The notes under the pieces: model-generated
The model's database searches: none
Told to the model about the DNA's origin: nothing
What the model saw: only the letters and a program-made list of their open reading frames with translations
Position numbers and translations under genes: made by a program
Assembly (NCBI RefSeq): GCF_001619985.1
Contig: NW_017264193.1
Coordinates: 1,617,726 to 1,681,725 of the forward strand
Direction: 5' to 3'
DNA length: 64,000 nt
Source: Xylona heveae TC161
Lineage: Eukaryota > Ascomycota > Xylonomycetes > Xylonales > Xylonaceae
Shown: one piece after another, positions 23,257 to 35,763 of the stretch
Layout of the letters: each line of letters opens with the position of its first letter
Numbering within the stretch: the stretch's first letter is position 1

Positions 23257-24678
23257 TGGTCTTTATTTTCGCTACTCGTTTTCCTTCATTTTGTGGAAGA
23301 CGGAGCGCTGGGAGAGAGACTTTGCTCTTTTTCAATTTCCCTTACTCTAGCATCACCATATCATCTCGATTCATCTGACAGGCTTCCCTTTCTATTTTTC
23401 CAGCTCCCTTCCCCTCTTCTTCACCCTGGGAATAAAATCTCACAACTTTTTACTTCCTCACACATCAATGTAGATACCATACCCTACCCCACACCCTACT
23501 GTGCCTTTACATATTACACTACACTTGTTACCTCTTTCGTCTCGTCTGATAGCCAAGGCTTCGGCGCCTGACATTTAGCTCCTTCCCTAAATTTTTTTTC
23601 TTTCCCGCTTTTTGTTGGTGCTTGTCGGGTAAAGTGTATCATTATTTTCCTCTTCTCTGGCTTTTAGGCGTTGTGGTCGGGATAAGTGAACCGGGCGTTT
23701 TTTTTTACCTCAGAAATAGCTTTCAGAAGAGGATTCTGTTTGTTCATTTATTCTACGGTACTGCCTTTGCCAGTACCCTCGCTCTTCTGACTAGTGGAGA
23801 AATGAATAGAAAGAACTCCTAGACCGTATGGACAACTGCCCGTGTTAATTTGCAGTGATAATAACACTCTCGCAGACAAGTAATAATTCATCAGATCTCA
23901 AATTTAATTTCTCTTCCTTTGTTCTTATAATGTCTAGTATGATGGGTATAATTTTAAACAACCAAGGGGGGGGAAGGAGATTAAAGGTCTATCATGGGCG
24001 ACTTTTGCAAGTCAGGCTCAGTTAGCCGGCTTTGTGTATCTTTGCCACGCTCAACACAGCTCCATGAGGGATTGAAGTTGGAGCAAGCATGAGAGTTGGA
24101 TAGCATTAACGGATTGGGTAGAAAAGAAAGGAACAAGAGAGAATGGCAGAGGGAAGGGGGAAAAATGAAATAGGAAAAGTAAAAAATCCTCGCACAAGAT
24201 CGCCTCGAGAGCCGTTTTAGGTGCTGCGTCCTGGGTTCGAATGGGACGAGGCGCAGCGACATCGGATAAGTTCGATACACTGCCCGCCTGTCAGCTCTAA
24301 TCTGCCGATGCAGATCAAGTGCGTGTTTCGAAAGAGCACAGTCAACAAAGGATGTAAAATATCAATGCTATCCACCCAAGATCATGCCTTTTTTGCGACT
24401 CGCGTCCCTCTTTTTTGAATGAAATCAAATCACCAACGCCGATATATACTGACCGCGAGTTGCTATTTCACGGTCCACCTGTCCTCGTAACTTCTTGTCT
24501 CTCTTCTTTTAACTCCGTCAATCATGATTCATGGTTACCCCTTGCGCACAGCGCAGAGGGTCATTCCCGAATTAAAGGAGGCTTTTGTCGCTGGTAGCTG
24601 CATTTCCTGAGCTTCTGGCAAGCGACGTTCAAGAAACCTCATAAATGCGTTGGGAATGCGATGCTGAGGTTGGTTTTG
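23257..24678. other. Intergenic between convergent PRP31 and zinc regulator
   Basis: 1.4 kb between two 3' ends, pyrimidine-rich on the left. Short frames only. At about 24204-24258 an inverted CGCCTCG/CGAGGCG pair encloses GGGTTCGAA, which resembles a B-box, but the spacing (44 nt) is too short for a tRNA and no cloverleaf can be drawn. Confidence 0.5.
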
Positions 24679-27089
24679 CTATCGTAGCTCTTGTAGATCT
24701 AAAGGCTCAAAGGATCCAGAGGCTGATCGAGAACTCGAATGTGATGATGGATAGGGCGGGATTTGGAAAGCCGCACTGGTATCACTTCCAGACACGTCTG
24801 TCAATTGGCGTTTCTTCTCATGAACTTTTCGATGTCGTTTCAATTGGTCTTAAGCAATACGTTAATTATTAATTTCAATCGTAATGTGAATTGAAAACCG
24901 ATCCTGTGCTTACCGAATCGATGGAAAGATTTATCACAACCAGGAAAAGTGCACCTGTGCTCGCGAGGAAGTTTGCTATGTGCTAGAATATGAATCAGTA
25001 TGCTTAAGCTCAAAACTTCAATGTCAGGAGAAAATTACATACTTTTCTTATGTTTGGATAGATTGGATGACTGACGTCAATGACTTGTTGTTAGCATTCC
25101 GTCGGACAGCATTGAGCGGAATGGCTTGATTGTTGCTTACTTCGCTAAAGGTCTTGTTACAACCAGGAAAATCACATTTCAATGGCTTTTCATTTGTGTG
25201 CGTTCTCTTATGCATCGCTGTAATTGCTATTAGCTCTAATGCCTCCTTTGTTTCGGAGGAGTGATTTGAGGTTTACTTACTCAAAGCGCTACTTTGAGCA
25301 AAGCCCTTTCCACAGTATTCACATAGAAAAGGCTTCTCTCCGGTGTGAGTGCGCTCATGTTGTGCCAGTGCTTGCTGCGCTGAGAACTCTTTGCCGCAAA
25401 ACTGGCATTGACAGTTTTTTACTACGGTGCGTTAGCAGATCAGACATACGGAAAAGAAAAGAAGGGCTTGCGTAAATCCATACGTCGCGTGTGTACTTGA
25501 ATATGGCGTTCCAGCTTCCCTTTTTGCTTGAACGGCTTCATAGCCATCCTACTGCAGCCGGCCCACCTGCAAACATAGCCATCTTCTCTGCTATCCTCAG
25601 ATCCGACATGGTGCTCTTTTACGTGCTCGTGCAAATCGCGTACACTATCAAAGGTTTGATTGCATGTACTGCCATCTTTTTCGGACCAACTGCAGATTCT
25701 AACTTGAGACTTATCGTCGCCCTCCTCGGGTTCATCTTCGGAAGGCACAACGGGATTCTGGGATTCCAACGGTGTACTCTGTGAGCGGGATGAGATTGGC
25801 TTGTGTCGTGGGAACGAATCTTCTTTGAGAACATAGGTCTGGTCATCAGGACGCGGATGCCCATGAAGGTGGTGGAAATGCTGATGCTGATATAGATGAT
25901 TTTGATTATGAGAGTGCGAATGGGTACAAAAGTGCGTTTGCTGGGTGTTATGGTCCACGCCGAGTCCAATGAGGTGATTTGTTTGCAAGTGGTTGCTCAG
26001 ATTGGCCGGCCCATCGGCCAGTATGCCACAGTGATCCCATTGACAATAAAGGGCATTCTGAGGAACGTGCGCTATCTTTACATGCTCTTCCAAATCTTCG
26101 ACTCGATAAAATTTTGCTTCGCACCCTGCCCAGAGACAAATATGCTCATCAGCAAAAGCGTGACTGTGTCGGACGTGAGAGAGTAAATCAGAAGAGGCGG
26201 TGACTTGTCCACAGCTGTCCCATTCACAGTTGAACACCGTCTGTGGTCGGACATGATTATGCTGTACATGATCTTCTAGCGCGTTGAAATCAAAAAATTC
26301 TTCGCCGCAAGAATTGCCCCAGAGGCATAGAAACGACGGGTTTGACGTGGGCTGAAGCGAGGTCGGATGTTGCTCTGTCTGTGTCTCTGGGAGAGAATGT
26401 GGGAGGAGGTATGTTGCGACTTCCTCCGAAGGATTGTGGCTAGTTTTGGCCTTTTTTGCGTCGGGATATGCGTAAGGATCGTAGGAGAGGGCTAAACCAC
26501 TCGGATCGTCTTCGAGTGAGAACGGGCTGGGTGTAGGCATCTCTCCATGGCCTCGTACATGTACCCGCTGCTGTAATGGCGACACGCTGTCTCGCAACCA
26601 TCCATCCACTGGAGTCCACAAACCAGTCTGAGAACTGCTGACATAGGTACTGAGTGGCGAAGGGACCATGGACGGACTTTGTTCAGCACTGTTTGCCCAC
26701 GGATAAGCACAGTGTGTGTCAAAGCATGGTGGTGCAAAACTCGCACAGGTCTCTTCGGCACATGCGGTACTGACACAAGGCGGGACAGTGCACGAGTCTG
26801 AAATGCAAGCCTGGACAAGGCTAGATGGCGAATCGCACTCTGGGCCTTCGCTGCATTTCACAAAGCCCTCGCAAGACTGTGAACAATGATCCTCTTCGCA
26901 ATGGTCTTCCTCGCAATGGTCTTCCTCACAATGATCTTCCTTACAATGGTCTTCCTTACAATGGTCTTCTTCGCAATGATCCTCGTCGCAGCAGTTGCTA
27001 CAGGTCTTTTGACTGCAGGTGGCGGAACACGCCGAGGCGGCATCATCTTCGTGCTGGGATGCAGTATTTGCATCGTGTGCCGAGGCCAT
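24679..27089 (-). CDS. zafA: Zinc-responsive C2H2 regulator, ZafA/Zap1 type
   Basis: Six exons: 27089-25484, 25421-25281, 25217-25141, 25070-25043, 24982-24914 and 24848-24679, all in phase, 696 residues. The N-terminus is Cys/His-rich and holds seven EDHC pentapeptides (about residues 35-69). Then come six atypical C-x4/5-C...H-x3/4-H fingers with CxW spacing ([59 protein letters not shown]), like the zinc-sensing fingers of yeast Zap1. The last four are canonical DNA-binding fingers ([59 protein letters not shown]) with TGEKP-like linkers. The protein should activate zinc-uptake genes in zinc starvation. Four introns interrupt the DNA-binding fingers, one exon being only 28 nt. The start is the first ATG in frame. 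Divergent from the small myristoylated protein. Confidence 0.88.
26883..26988. repeat. 15-bp coding minisatellite (EDHC repeat)
   Basis: About seven imperfect 15-bp units of the type CAATGGTCTTCCTCG (plus-strand reading) lie inside the zinc-regulator gene and encode seven (E/K/D)EDHC pentads. Most changes between units are silent or swap Glu for Lys, while His and Cys are kept in every copy. This points to selection for metal-binding residues, although recent unit duplication could also explain it. Confidence 0.85.
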
Positions 27090-27939
27090 GGTTAGACGAC
27101 GCTCCACCACGTGAGAGGAGACTAGGATATGCAAGGACTGAATTGAGAAGGATAAAACGGCCGCTTCCTCTTAGAGAGCCAGCTGGATCGTCCTGGTTGT
27201 CAGGGCCATTAGCCCACTATCGTGGGGCGCTGTTATGAGCTTGAGCTGCGCTGGCGATCGGAATTACCGGAGCGAGACGGGTAGATGATATCTGCCTGAC
27301 AGTCAATAAAAAAGTTTGTTGAATCTATAATTTTCCTTGCTGGTTACATTACGCAAACGCGACAGGGCCTTAGAAAGTGGGAAGTGGGACAACGTGTGCT
27401 GGGCACAGTGTGGCCCTCGAGCACAGAATGATTGCATGCGAACCACCAAGGGACTCAAAAATCTGCAGAGACAGGAAAAGACTGAAAGATTTCACGCGAA
27501 CAACGCAAACGGAGACAGTCGACTGATGATTTTGATATCGCACAGAAGCCCAAACGCAAAGCAATACAGATTAAAAAACCATGAAGAAACTTTTGCTAAT
27601 GCTAAAATCATAAGGAAAACCGCTACTTACTCTGTCTGTCGTCCATTCAAACTGAAGTCCTGCGCAAACTAGTCCTCGCATGTGCCTGACAATTCTGGTG
27701 CGTCGCATGTTTCTGTGCGGGGCAGAAGCGAGAGTGCCGATCGGTTCGCCTTGTGGCTTCTGGTTGGACTTACTCTCCATCGTAGCGGAGTAAGCGCGAA
27801 TACATATCATCTCCGACGTGATTCGGCCAATGTCACTGGTCTTGCGTATGATCTTATTTGTGGCCCATGTCAATCGATGTCCCTCCCACCTTGGTACTTG
27901 TAGAAATATTTCGACCACAATAGAATAATTATTTGAATC
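27090..27939. promoter_or_regulatory. Divergent promoter region, zinc regulator / myristoylated protein
   Basis: 850 bp between two diverging start codons. No perfect ACCTTNAAGGT zinc-response palindrome (the Zap1 site) was found. A partial ACCTTGGT occurs at about 27889. Short frames here have no domain signal. Confidence 0.4.
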
Positions 27940-28389
27940 ATGGGCAATTGTTGCGGGAAAGAGTCAAAATCATCCGACCCATTCGAGCAGCCAGGACGTA
28001 CCCTTGGATCTGCCCCGCCGCCTTCTGCGAACCAACGAGCCTCAGTCCCTGCCAGAGCCAATGTTCCAGGTCGGACCTTAGGTGGCGCCAATCCGAATCA
28101 AGACCCACGTGAAGCTGCTGCTAAAGCCGCACAGGTGAGTGCCCCTTTGAGGAAGTGTCTGTAGTTTCAAACGCACGGTGGGCGGCATAAAAATGGTTAG
28201 CACGTGGAGTAACGAGATGCCTTGCAGGATCGAGCAGCAGCGACGAACAAGCCCAAGACTGGCAAATTAGGGCAGCAGCTTGATGAGCAGAGAAGGCAAA
28301 CAAGAGCCACCACATTGAAAGCCGAGAGCGAAGAGAACAGACGAGCAAGAGATGCAGATACTGCTGCTCAAGCCCAACGTTGGGAGTAA
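27940..28389 (+). CDS. Small N-myristoylated/palmitoylated protein
   Basis: Two exons, 27940-28134 and 28228-28389, in phase, 118 residues. It starts MGNCCGKES: Gly2 followed by Asn-Cys-Cys is a classic dual-acylation signal (N-myristoyl on Gly2, palmitoyl on Cys4/Cys5), so membrane anchoring is expected. A low-complexity middle contains a duplicated PGRTLGSA / PGRTLGGA, followed by a highly charged Ala/Arg/Gln/Glu helix (KTGKLGQQLDEQRRQ, then EENRRARDADTAAQAQRWE). No catalytic domain is visible. I know MGNCC-type short proteins in filamentous fungi only as uncharacterised. A role as a membrane adaptor is a guess from topology alone. Confidence 0.8.
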
Positions 28390-28776
28390 GCGGCATTTTC
28401 TGAAGTTTGTGAAGCACTCAATGGCGTTGGATTAGAGCATTTAACAGCAATGAGGGAGCGTCTTCTCGATAATCTTTGTATCTCTGCAATATTCCCAAGG
28501 AAGCAGTGCGATTGACAGCAATGAGATACCCCGTTCGATCATAGTAAGCGAAGTATAGATTGTGGATGTATCACAATATTAATTGTCATCCCTTCAAGTC
28601 GCAAACACGGTAATTATTGATAATTATGGTTTCTTCTAAGAATGTGAAATGAGTCTAGCCACATATTGCATAAGAATATTCCAACCAACGCCCCCCGGCA
28701 AAAGCCTCAAATATTTTACTACCAACGCCCGCTTCTCCTTGCTTGGACATTTTGCTGCCTAATGGTGTATCTTGGT
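28390..28776. other. Intergenic between convergent genes
   Basis: 387 bp between the stops of the myristoylated protein and GPN1. It holds two 3' UTRs, is AT-rich, and contains no gene signal. Confidence 0.5.
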
Positions 28777-30106
28777 TTACTGGTTCGCTCGCAGGTACCT
28801 GGCGAAACTAAAGTCTTCTCCTGATGGAGCATGGCCGGCGTCACCTTCCTTAGCAAGCGCTTGCTTATATCTGTCCGATAGGGCAGTGTCGATCTTCTCG
28901 CGTTGCTGGTCATCATCAATGGCCAGATCATCATCATCATCATCTGGTTCCACCATCTCTGCTTCGATATCCTCGCCTTCGTCCTCGAGGTCGCTGATCA
29001 CTTCTGGTTCTTCCTTCTGAGGACGCTTTCCTCCAGAAACGGACATGTCCTTCATTAGTCTGCCCAGGTCTTGCTCTCTTCTGCTCTCTCGCTGCTGCTC
29101 CCGCTCTTTCCGCCTTCTCTCCAGCTCTGGGCGGTAGTCTCTTTCAAACTCCTTGGCCTTCTCGTCGACCGCCTCGAAGAACTCATCCACCCCATCGCCA
29201 GTCATAGAACTTACCCCAACAACGCTGAGATGGCGGTAGAACTCGTCCAGCATGAGGCTCATGCTGTTCAGCAACGACCCCATGTAGCCGCTTCCACCAC
29301 CGAGGCCACCATCTCCGCCTTCAATGCCACCGAAGCTTCCCATCTCTTCTTCATGTCTCAAAGCTTCTTGAAAGGCCTCAAAGTCTGTCATCCATTCCTT
29401 TGCAAACTCAGCATCTTTGACATCGGTTTTATTGAAGACCAGAATCATCGGAAGTTTTGTCTTGTACAATATACTGCATGCATATAACATGTTGCTCATG
29501 AACGTGCTGGTAGAGCTAGTTCGCGGGGTGTCGATTACATATGCTATGACCGTAGGGAACGTGGATGCGAGAGAGTCTAGAAGAATACTTCCAGATGCAC
29601 TCCAGACAAACACTTCAATCTGGCCGGGTGTGTCGATGAGTATGTTTTTAATCGGCCGTACGGTGGGATTCTCCAGGTCCGGAGCCGTTCGCTTCTCGAG
29701 GAGGCCCAGGATTTGGTCAATTTTGGTGGAAAAGAGATTGAGCGAGGTGATGATCCCCCCGTTCGGTCCCAAATTGTATCTATAACAGGCCAGCATTAGT
29801 AACGAGACACCAAAATTTAATGCGGAGTAATGGACATACTGTTTCATGACCTCTTTGTAATTGACAGAGTCGCGGATATCAATGTTGCTGTCAAACGGCA
29901 CGTTTCGCACAGCAGGATCAAGGTTAATAACATATGGAGGAGACTTCTTGGAGTGAAGATGAGAATTGATGCGCTGCATAAAAGTCGTCTTGCCGGAGCC
30001 TGGTCGAAAGAGTAAGTCCACGACCAAAAAAGTTCTCCGTCTTTCTGACAAGGGAAGACTCACCGGCCATGCCGACGCAGACGATTGAAACAGGTTGAGA
30101 CGACAT
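28777..30106 (-). CDS. NPA3: GPN-loop GTPase 1 (Npa3)
   Basis: Three exons: 30106-30064, 29999-29840 and 29779-28777, 401 residues. The first intron falls in the P-loop and joining it gives [12 protein letters not shown] (Walker A, about residues 12-23). [13 protein letters not shown] and [16 protein letters not shown] follow. The family-defining Gly-Pro-Asn motif is in [16 protein letters not shown] (about 69-84), the G3 motif is [16 protein letters not shown] and the G4 motif FNKTDV. The C-terminal part is charged: a coiled segment rich in Glu/Arg, then an acidic stretch with DDDDDD. Npa3/GPN1 acts in the cytoplasm to assemble RNA polymerase II and send it to the nucleus. It is divergent from CWF19 with 234 bp between the start codons. 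Confidence 0.94.
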
Positions 30107-30340
30107 GGTTCCTCAATCGACAGCAGAGCTTGTGGTATGTCGACGAGATGAAAATTCGAACGAGAGAGTTCTGTAGAGATGAACTGTCAAATCTTATGCC
30201 GCTTCGCAAAATGTTAGGTGATGTCAACTCGCTTCGCCAAATCAGTTTCGGGGAACTCAAGCATACACAAGCTAGCTTCGAGCTCCGAGCTTCTGCATTG
30301 GTTTCGACTCCGCAGGAAGAAATAAAAACCACATTCAACA
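30107..30340. promoter_or_regulatory. Compact divergent promoter of GPN1 and CWF19
   Basis: 234 bp between the two ATGs, so the core promoters and leaders must overlap or abut. No TATA box is obvious. Confidence 0.5.
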
Positions 30341-32576
30341 ATGACGTTGGAAGATTTCGAAAAGTCTCTAGCCGCCGAGAAGGATCGCGACAAGTCTGAG
30401 CGGACTCGCAACGCAAATTCAAGGCATCGCAGCCGCCACCATCATCACCGGCACCACCATAGATCCTCAAGGGATCGCGACTACTCCGACGAGGACCGTT
30501 CAAGTCATCATCATAGACACAAGCGCTCGCGTCGTGCGGGGGATGACTACCCAAGAAATGATTCTGATGACCGGCACGAGCGAAAGCATCGAAGGTCTCC
30601 ACGATGCGAAACAACAAAGGCTCGGAAACCAGCAGACGATGAGGCGGATGAGAAGGAAGACGAATGGGTCGAGAAAGAGGCTTCTAATGAAGATACAAAA
30701 AATGCGGAAGGTCCTCTACAGCCGGCCCTAAAGCGCGATACGTGGATGGAGGCACCTTCAGCTTTAGATGTCGACTACGTTCAACGAGGTGTCCAGAGAC
30801 CGAGGGAGCAAACTGAAAAGCAATTGAAGCCAGACTTCAACCTCAGTGTTCACAAAAATGAACTAAACACCCATCTCAAAGATCTAGCGGAAGGGAAAGG
30901 CTTGGAAGATATTGCAAACGAGCCATCCCAGCACGATGTTGACTATACCTTTGGAGATGCCGGCTCGAAGTGGCGGATGACGAAACTAAAAGCAATCTAT
31001 CGACAAGCTGAGGAGACAGGAAAGCGAGTCGAGGAGTTTGCTTTGGAGCGATATGGTGATCTACGAAGTTTCGATGATGCACGCGAGGAGCAAATAGAGC
31101 TGGACCGCCGTGAGACCTACGGCGAAGGCTACGTTGGAAAAGAGAAACCTAGCGGAGAGCTGTTTCAAGAGAGAAAGCTAGACTACGGAATCAGAAGAAA
31201 CAGCTCATCTAAGCAGGAGGTCGAACAAACGGAGCCGCCTCAGGGCGAGACTTTCGAAACAGAGCCTGCCCCGACGAAAACTCTGCCCCTCGACCAAAGT
31301 GCTCTGAATCGGTTGAAGGCTCAAATGATGAAAGCAAAGCTCCGTCGCTCATCAGACGCTGCGCGTCTTGAAGCAGAATATAATGATGCCATGGCTGTGG
31401 CAGCCAATCGCAAGGATCCTGGAGTAGTGGTGCTTGGTACTATGGAGAGCCGCCTCCTTGCTGATCGTAAAGGTGAAGTTAAGGCAGTTCATAACAAACG
31501 TGGCCGGGAGCGCGGCCTTGTTGAAGAGAATGAAGACATGAGCATTGAAGATATGGTCCGAGCCGAGAAAAGATCCCGAGGACAGGCTGGTGGCGAGGGT
31601 CAGCGGTTTGCAGAACAAATAGCCAAAGACGGAAGGTTCACTGTGCGTGTTCGGCTCCTCACCTTTTCTATGACGCTGCTAATGGAAGTGTGTAGGATGA
31701 TCTCGACTACATGGACGACAATGCCGAAAAGCTGGCAAAAAGGGTCCAAAAATCGGAGATCAACCTCAAAAATATGGCCATTTCAGATTTTCAAAAAATG
31801 AACCGCATACTTGACACATGCCCATTGTGTCACCATGAGGATACGAACACGCCTCCTATAGCACCGGTAGTTTCCCTTGCAACGAGAGTATACCTTACCC
31901 TGCCAACTGAACCAGAGCTTGCCGATGGTGGTGCATGCATTGTGCCAATTCAGCATCGGCTAAACCTGCTCGAATGTGACGATGACGAGTGGGAAGAAAT
32001 GCGAGTGAGTAATGTATCATCTCGGCGTTCCCGAAAATAGCTCACAATAATTTTCAGAACTTCATGAAGTGTTTGACCAGAATGTATCATGAGCAAGGTC
32101 GCGACGTGGTCTTTTACGAAAATGCAGCACGACCGGAACGCAAAAGACACGCAGCAATGGAAGTGGTTCCTCTTCCTTACAGTCTTGGAGAGACAGCTCC
32201 TGCCTTTTTCCGCGAGGCGATCCTCTCTTCAGATGAGGAATGGACTCAGCATAGGAAACTCATAGACACACTTGCACGTGCAAAGAACCAGGGCCTTGGG
32301 AAACTTGCCTTCCGACGTTCTTTAGCCAAAGAGATGCCTTATTTTCACGTATGGTTCGAGCTTGATGGCGGCTTAGGACATATCGTGGAAGACCCTAACC
32401 GTTGGCCGAAAGGCGATTTATTTGCGCGGGAAATCATTGGAGGCATGTTAGATGCAGACCCTACAGCAATCAAGCGGCAAGGCCGATGGCAGAAGGGAGG
32501 TGACAGGAGAGTGGAGGGGTTCAAGAAGCGATGGCGAAGTTTCGACTGGACGAGAATACTCACGGAAGGACAATAA
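30341..32576 (+). CDS. CWF19: CWF19-family lariat-turnover/splicing factor
   Basis: Three exons: 30341-31642, 31696-32004 and 32058-32576, 709 residues. The N-terminus has His/Arg/Ser/Asp low complexity (long HHHH and RS/RD runs), typical of spliceosomal disordered tails. The middle contains VDYTFGDAGSKWRMTKLKA and IEDMVRAEKRSRGQ. The C-terminal half holds both CwfJ domains: CPLCHHEDTNTPPIAPVVSL (zinc-type Cys pair, about 487-506), a HIT-like segment with IVPIQHRLNLLECDDDEWEE, then NFMKCLTRMYHEQGRDVVFY, and EMPYFHVWFELDGGLGHIVE near the end. Cwf19/Drn1 associates with post-catalytic spliceosomes and aids lariat debranching. Many homologues read QHH where this has QHR (from memory). The two introns are 53 nt each. 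Confidence 0.93.
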
Positions 32577-35500
32577 TCATCTTTTGTATCAAAGTTATCA
32601 TTTTCTGGTAAAGGATCGTATACTCTCTTTGGTGCCTTGGCTCCTCTTTTGTGAGGCTCAAAAGCGTTTTCAAGCCTAACCATCTTGCTTCTCATCGCAT
32701 ATATTTCTTGGCGAAATCTCATATATTGAAAGTGGTGATAATGCCACCTTCTTTTCCTTCGCTGGTTCAATAGTCTCTTTTCTATCTGACGCAAATTGAC
32801 AGCTTAAATCCAGTTTAATTTCCGGATTCAGCAACTTGCGATGCAAGAAGTTCCCGCGAGAAAATGCATCGATGACAAAATGCATTCTTTCCCTCGTCAT
32901 CCAGCACGATTAGTAATTACAAAATATGTTGCACCAAGAACGATTTGGGAGAGGCCTGGGAGGCAGCCAGCAAATCCTCCGGATGGCTGTAGTACAGACA
33001 TGCCACGGCTGGTCGCAAATCAACAGTCCTTCCTGTCATCTTGGCCCATATTCGAGAGCCATATTATTCGTCTGCAGAAAATCTGCCGGGAATTAGCATG
33101 CTCGCTGACAACATTCTCTGGCGTTAAGTGTCAGAAAAATCGCTCGCGTGACGTTGACCACGCAGCTTTGCCCACATCTCATGCGCCTTCCCGCCGTCAG
33201 AGTTCTACCGCTTGCAGGAAATTCCCAGGCATTGTATGTATTATTCACAAGAGTGCTCCCCCAATAGTTTTCGTAAGTCATCCAAGTTGGGAAGATGATG
33301 TAGGCATTGTTTTCTCATTGGGATCGAACGAGTAGATACTCTTACTTTTCATATAATAGCTCCATGGCACATGAATGTCGGAAAAGAGGACTGTCCTGAA
33401 TCCGTCAGAGTTTCGAACGCTTGAGCTAACGACGGTGAGCCCACGTCACTTCAAGACCTTTTGCTCTCCGTATGTTTGAGAACTTATCTGAAGTTCTTTT
33501 AGCCAATGCCAGAATGCATAGCAACTATCGAAGAATCGTCAACGCAGAATTGGCCAAGGACAAGGGTCCAATTGATCCCCACCGTTGACGATTGTCTTTG
33601 ACCAGTTTCTCTATGCAAATGCGACGAGGTCAAGTAAGCTCCGCACACGCTGAGCTACATCCTATGGTCATAAGGGCCTCCAAAAGTCAAATAATTAAAG
33701 ACATACAAAGCATCCGATAATGTGCCGTCTTTGGTTACATTTGGAACGGGAGTCTGAGTCTCATTTGTCGCGAAATAATTTGCTCCAGAGTCTACTCAAG
33801 GTCAAGCTCACCAGGGCTTCGGTATAGCTACGAAGATAGTCTGAATTACACGTACTTTGCTTTTAGTCACGTTGGCCATTTTCTCCAGAGGCTTTTGCTT
33901 AACGAGAAGTGACATAGACTTGAGATCCATGCACACTGGCACTTTCAAGCTCTGGTGCCTTGCGCCCTTGGCTCGGTTGGCTTCCCACGGCAGCTAACAA
34001 CGTATCGAACCGCCTCCGCTTCAACACCCGGGTCAGGACACCGTTACGACCACGTTATTTCGCTCCGTTCCCCTCGGGAACCTCTAATTTGCAGTAGTCA
34101 CAATAGAACTACCCTGTTGGACGTGGATCCCAATTGACGCCATTACCGTCGCCTTACCCAGCCTTTTTGAACCGCGTTCAGGTTCAATTTTGAAAGACAT
34201 TTTCTGCTGATTGTTTTGGCTTTTACCATGGAAAGGGATGTGATTTACTGCTTCTCTTCCTTGCCCTTACCTTTGTAGAATGACACCTTCCCAATTGAGG
34301 GTGTTGTATTTAAGTTAGGAAAGCAGACCAATCGTCAGGGTAGCGAAATGTAGGTCCAATCGTAAACGTGACCTTGATATTCAATCCATCGCTTTCTCCA
34401 TTCCTCGTAGAGATATTATTTATTCAAGGTACGGTGACCCAAAGCCAGATTGAGTATGACAGATAGGGTCAAAAGCCCACTGCGGTATCTATCAAGCAGT
34501 CATGGATTCTGTATGGTTATTATCTGCTTGGTGCCCTATTTCCAGATGACCTTTCTCTTCTCTGTTGATTACCCCGTATTGCGCGTTACTCCGTAGATGG
34601 TCATCGTTCTCTCTTGGAGATGGGTGTCCGGAGAGACCAGGGCTGCGCTTACTGTTTTGGTCAAAAGGAAGGCAATGGATCCGAGCTGAACCAACCAATG
34701 TGCACACATTCTTCATTCATCTTCGTCATGTCCAGCCTTCCACGCTTTTCTCATTACATGATAGCGTGTACCTAGAATCACTGGCCCCAGGTAAAATCAT
34801 CGGCATCATCAATGTGCGCTGTCTACCACAAGAGGCACCCAATCACACCTGGTTTTGTTCACCCTTAGCCTCAAACATCCTTTCTGACCACTCTCCCAGC
34901 CACCCTCTCTTCCATTGCCCTCGTAAAACCGTTATTGAATGATTTTCACGCGTTTTGGCTCTTATTGCTCGCTACCTGAACTCCTGCCTCTCCTGCCTCC
35001 TACCCTCCCTACCTTCAGTCCCGGGATTCTCGCCCTCGGTAGCCTCAGCAGCCGGCACGGATGACTGTACCATTCACGCTAGGCAGCCCAAAAGGGAAAG
35101 TGCAGTAGACAAGAATTCAACTCCGGACACTCGGGCTCCTGCAGAAATGAGAAAAAGACGTGACGGACGAGTATGAGAGTTTGATTACGTGAAGCCCACA
35201 CACAGAATTGAACACTTTCCTCTTTTTAATTCGCTCTTCACACTTTTCGCTCGACTGGAATTAATTCTCTCTCTTCCCTTGTTCGAAAAAGCGAGACCTT
35301 CGCCTCTTCTACCACCCACACCCCCCCAGTCTTATTTTTCTCGCTTTGCCCTCTCGTCTCGAGACGCTTCGTCTTCCTCGTCTCGTTTCTCGTTTCTCGT
35401 TCTCTAAACCTCGTTTCTCCAACACCACACCTTTTCCAACAGGCGACTTCTTTCGCGATCTCGCTTGAGCCTCGTGTCGCTTGATTTGACACCGTTGGAC

Positions 35501-35763
35501 TCGTTTATTTCCCTTTTACCTGCCAATCGAGCGTCATCGGTACCGGATCGTGGGTGGCTTCTGCCCATTCCTAGAGTCCCTGAAAGTTAACGCACGACCC
35601 TCGACGCGTACAGGCGTGGGAATTTTTTTGAACAAGCAGAACTCTTTGCCGTCGTCTTACTCCACCACCCTGCCTCAATCAACCCTTTCAACCTTCTTCG
35701 TCGACATACGTTCGCTTGTCATCGACATTTTCGCTGCCGTATCCCGAATACGCGCTGTCGAAT
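32577..35763. other. Long intergenic region and leader of Zn2Cys6 gene
   Basis: 3.2 kb without a supported gene. A TACTCCGTA copy (TACTCCGTAGATG) lies at 34587-34595. From about 35220 to 35763 the plus strand is strongly pyrimidine-rich (many CTC, TTC and TCGT runs), typical of a long transcribed leader of a fungal regulator gene. Frames at 32841-33335 and 34565-34942 lack domains or splice partners. Confidence 0.5.

Noticed and set aside
24204-24258. Possible tRNA: CGCCTCG/CGAGGCG pair around GGGTTCGAA
   Set aside because: Only about 44 nt between the arms, no D arm or anticodon arm, and the T stem does not pair.
27889-27896. Zinc-response element for autoregulation of the zinc regulator
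   Set aside because: Only half of the ACCTTNAAGGT palindrome is present; one half-site in 850 bp is expected by chance.
32841-33335. 164-codon plus-strand frame downstream of CWF19
   Set aside because: No domain, no supporting splice sites, and composition matches the surrounding intergenic DNA.
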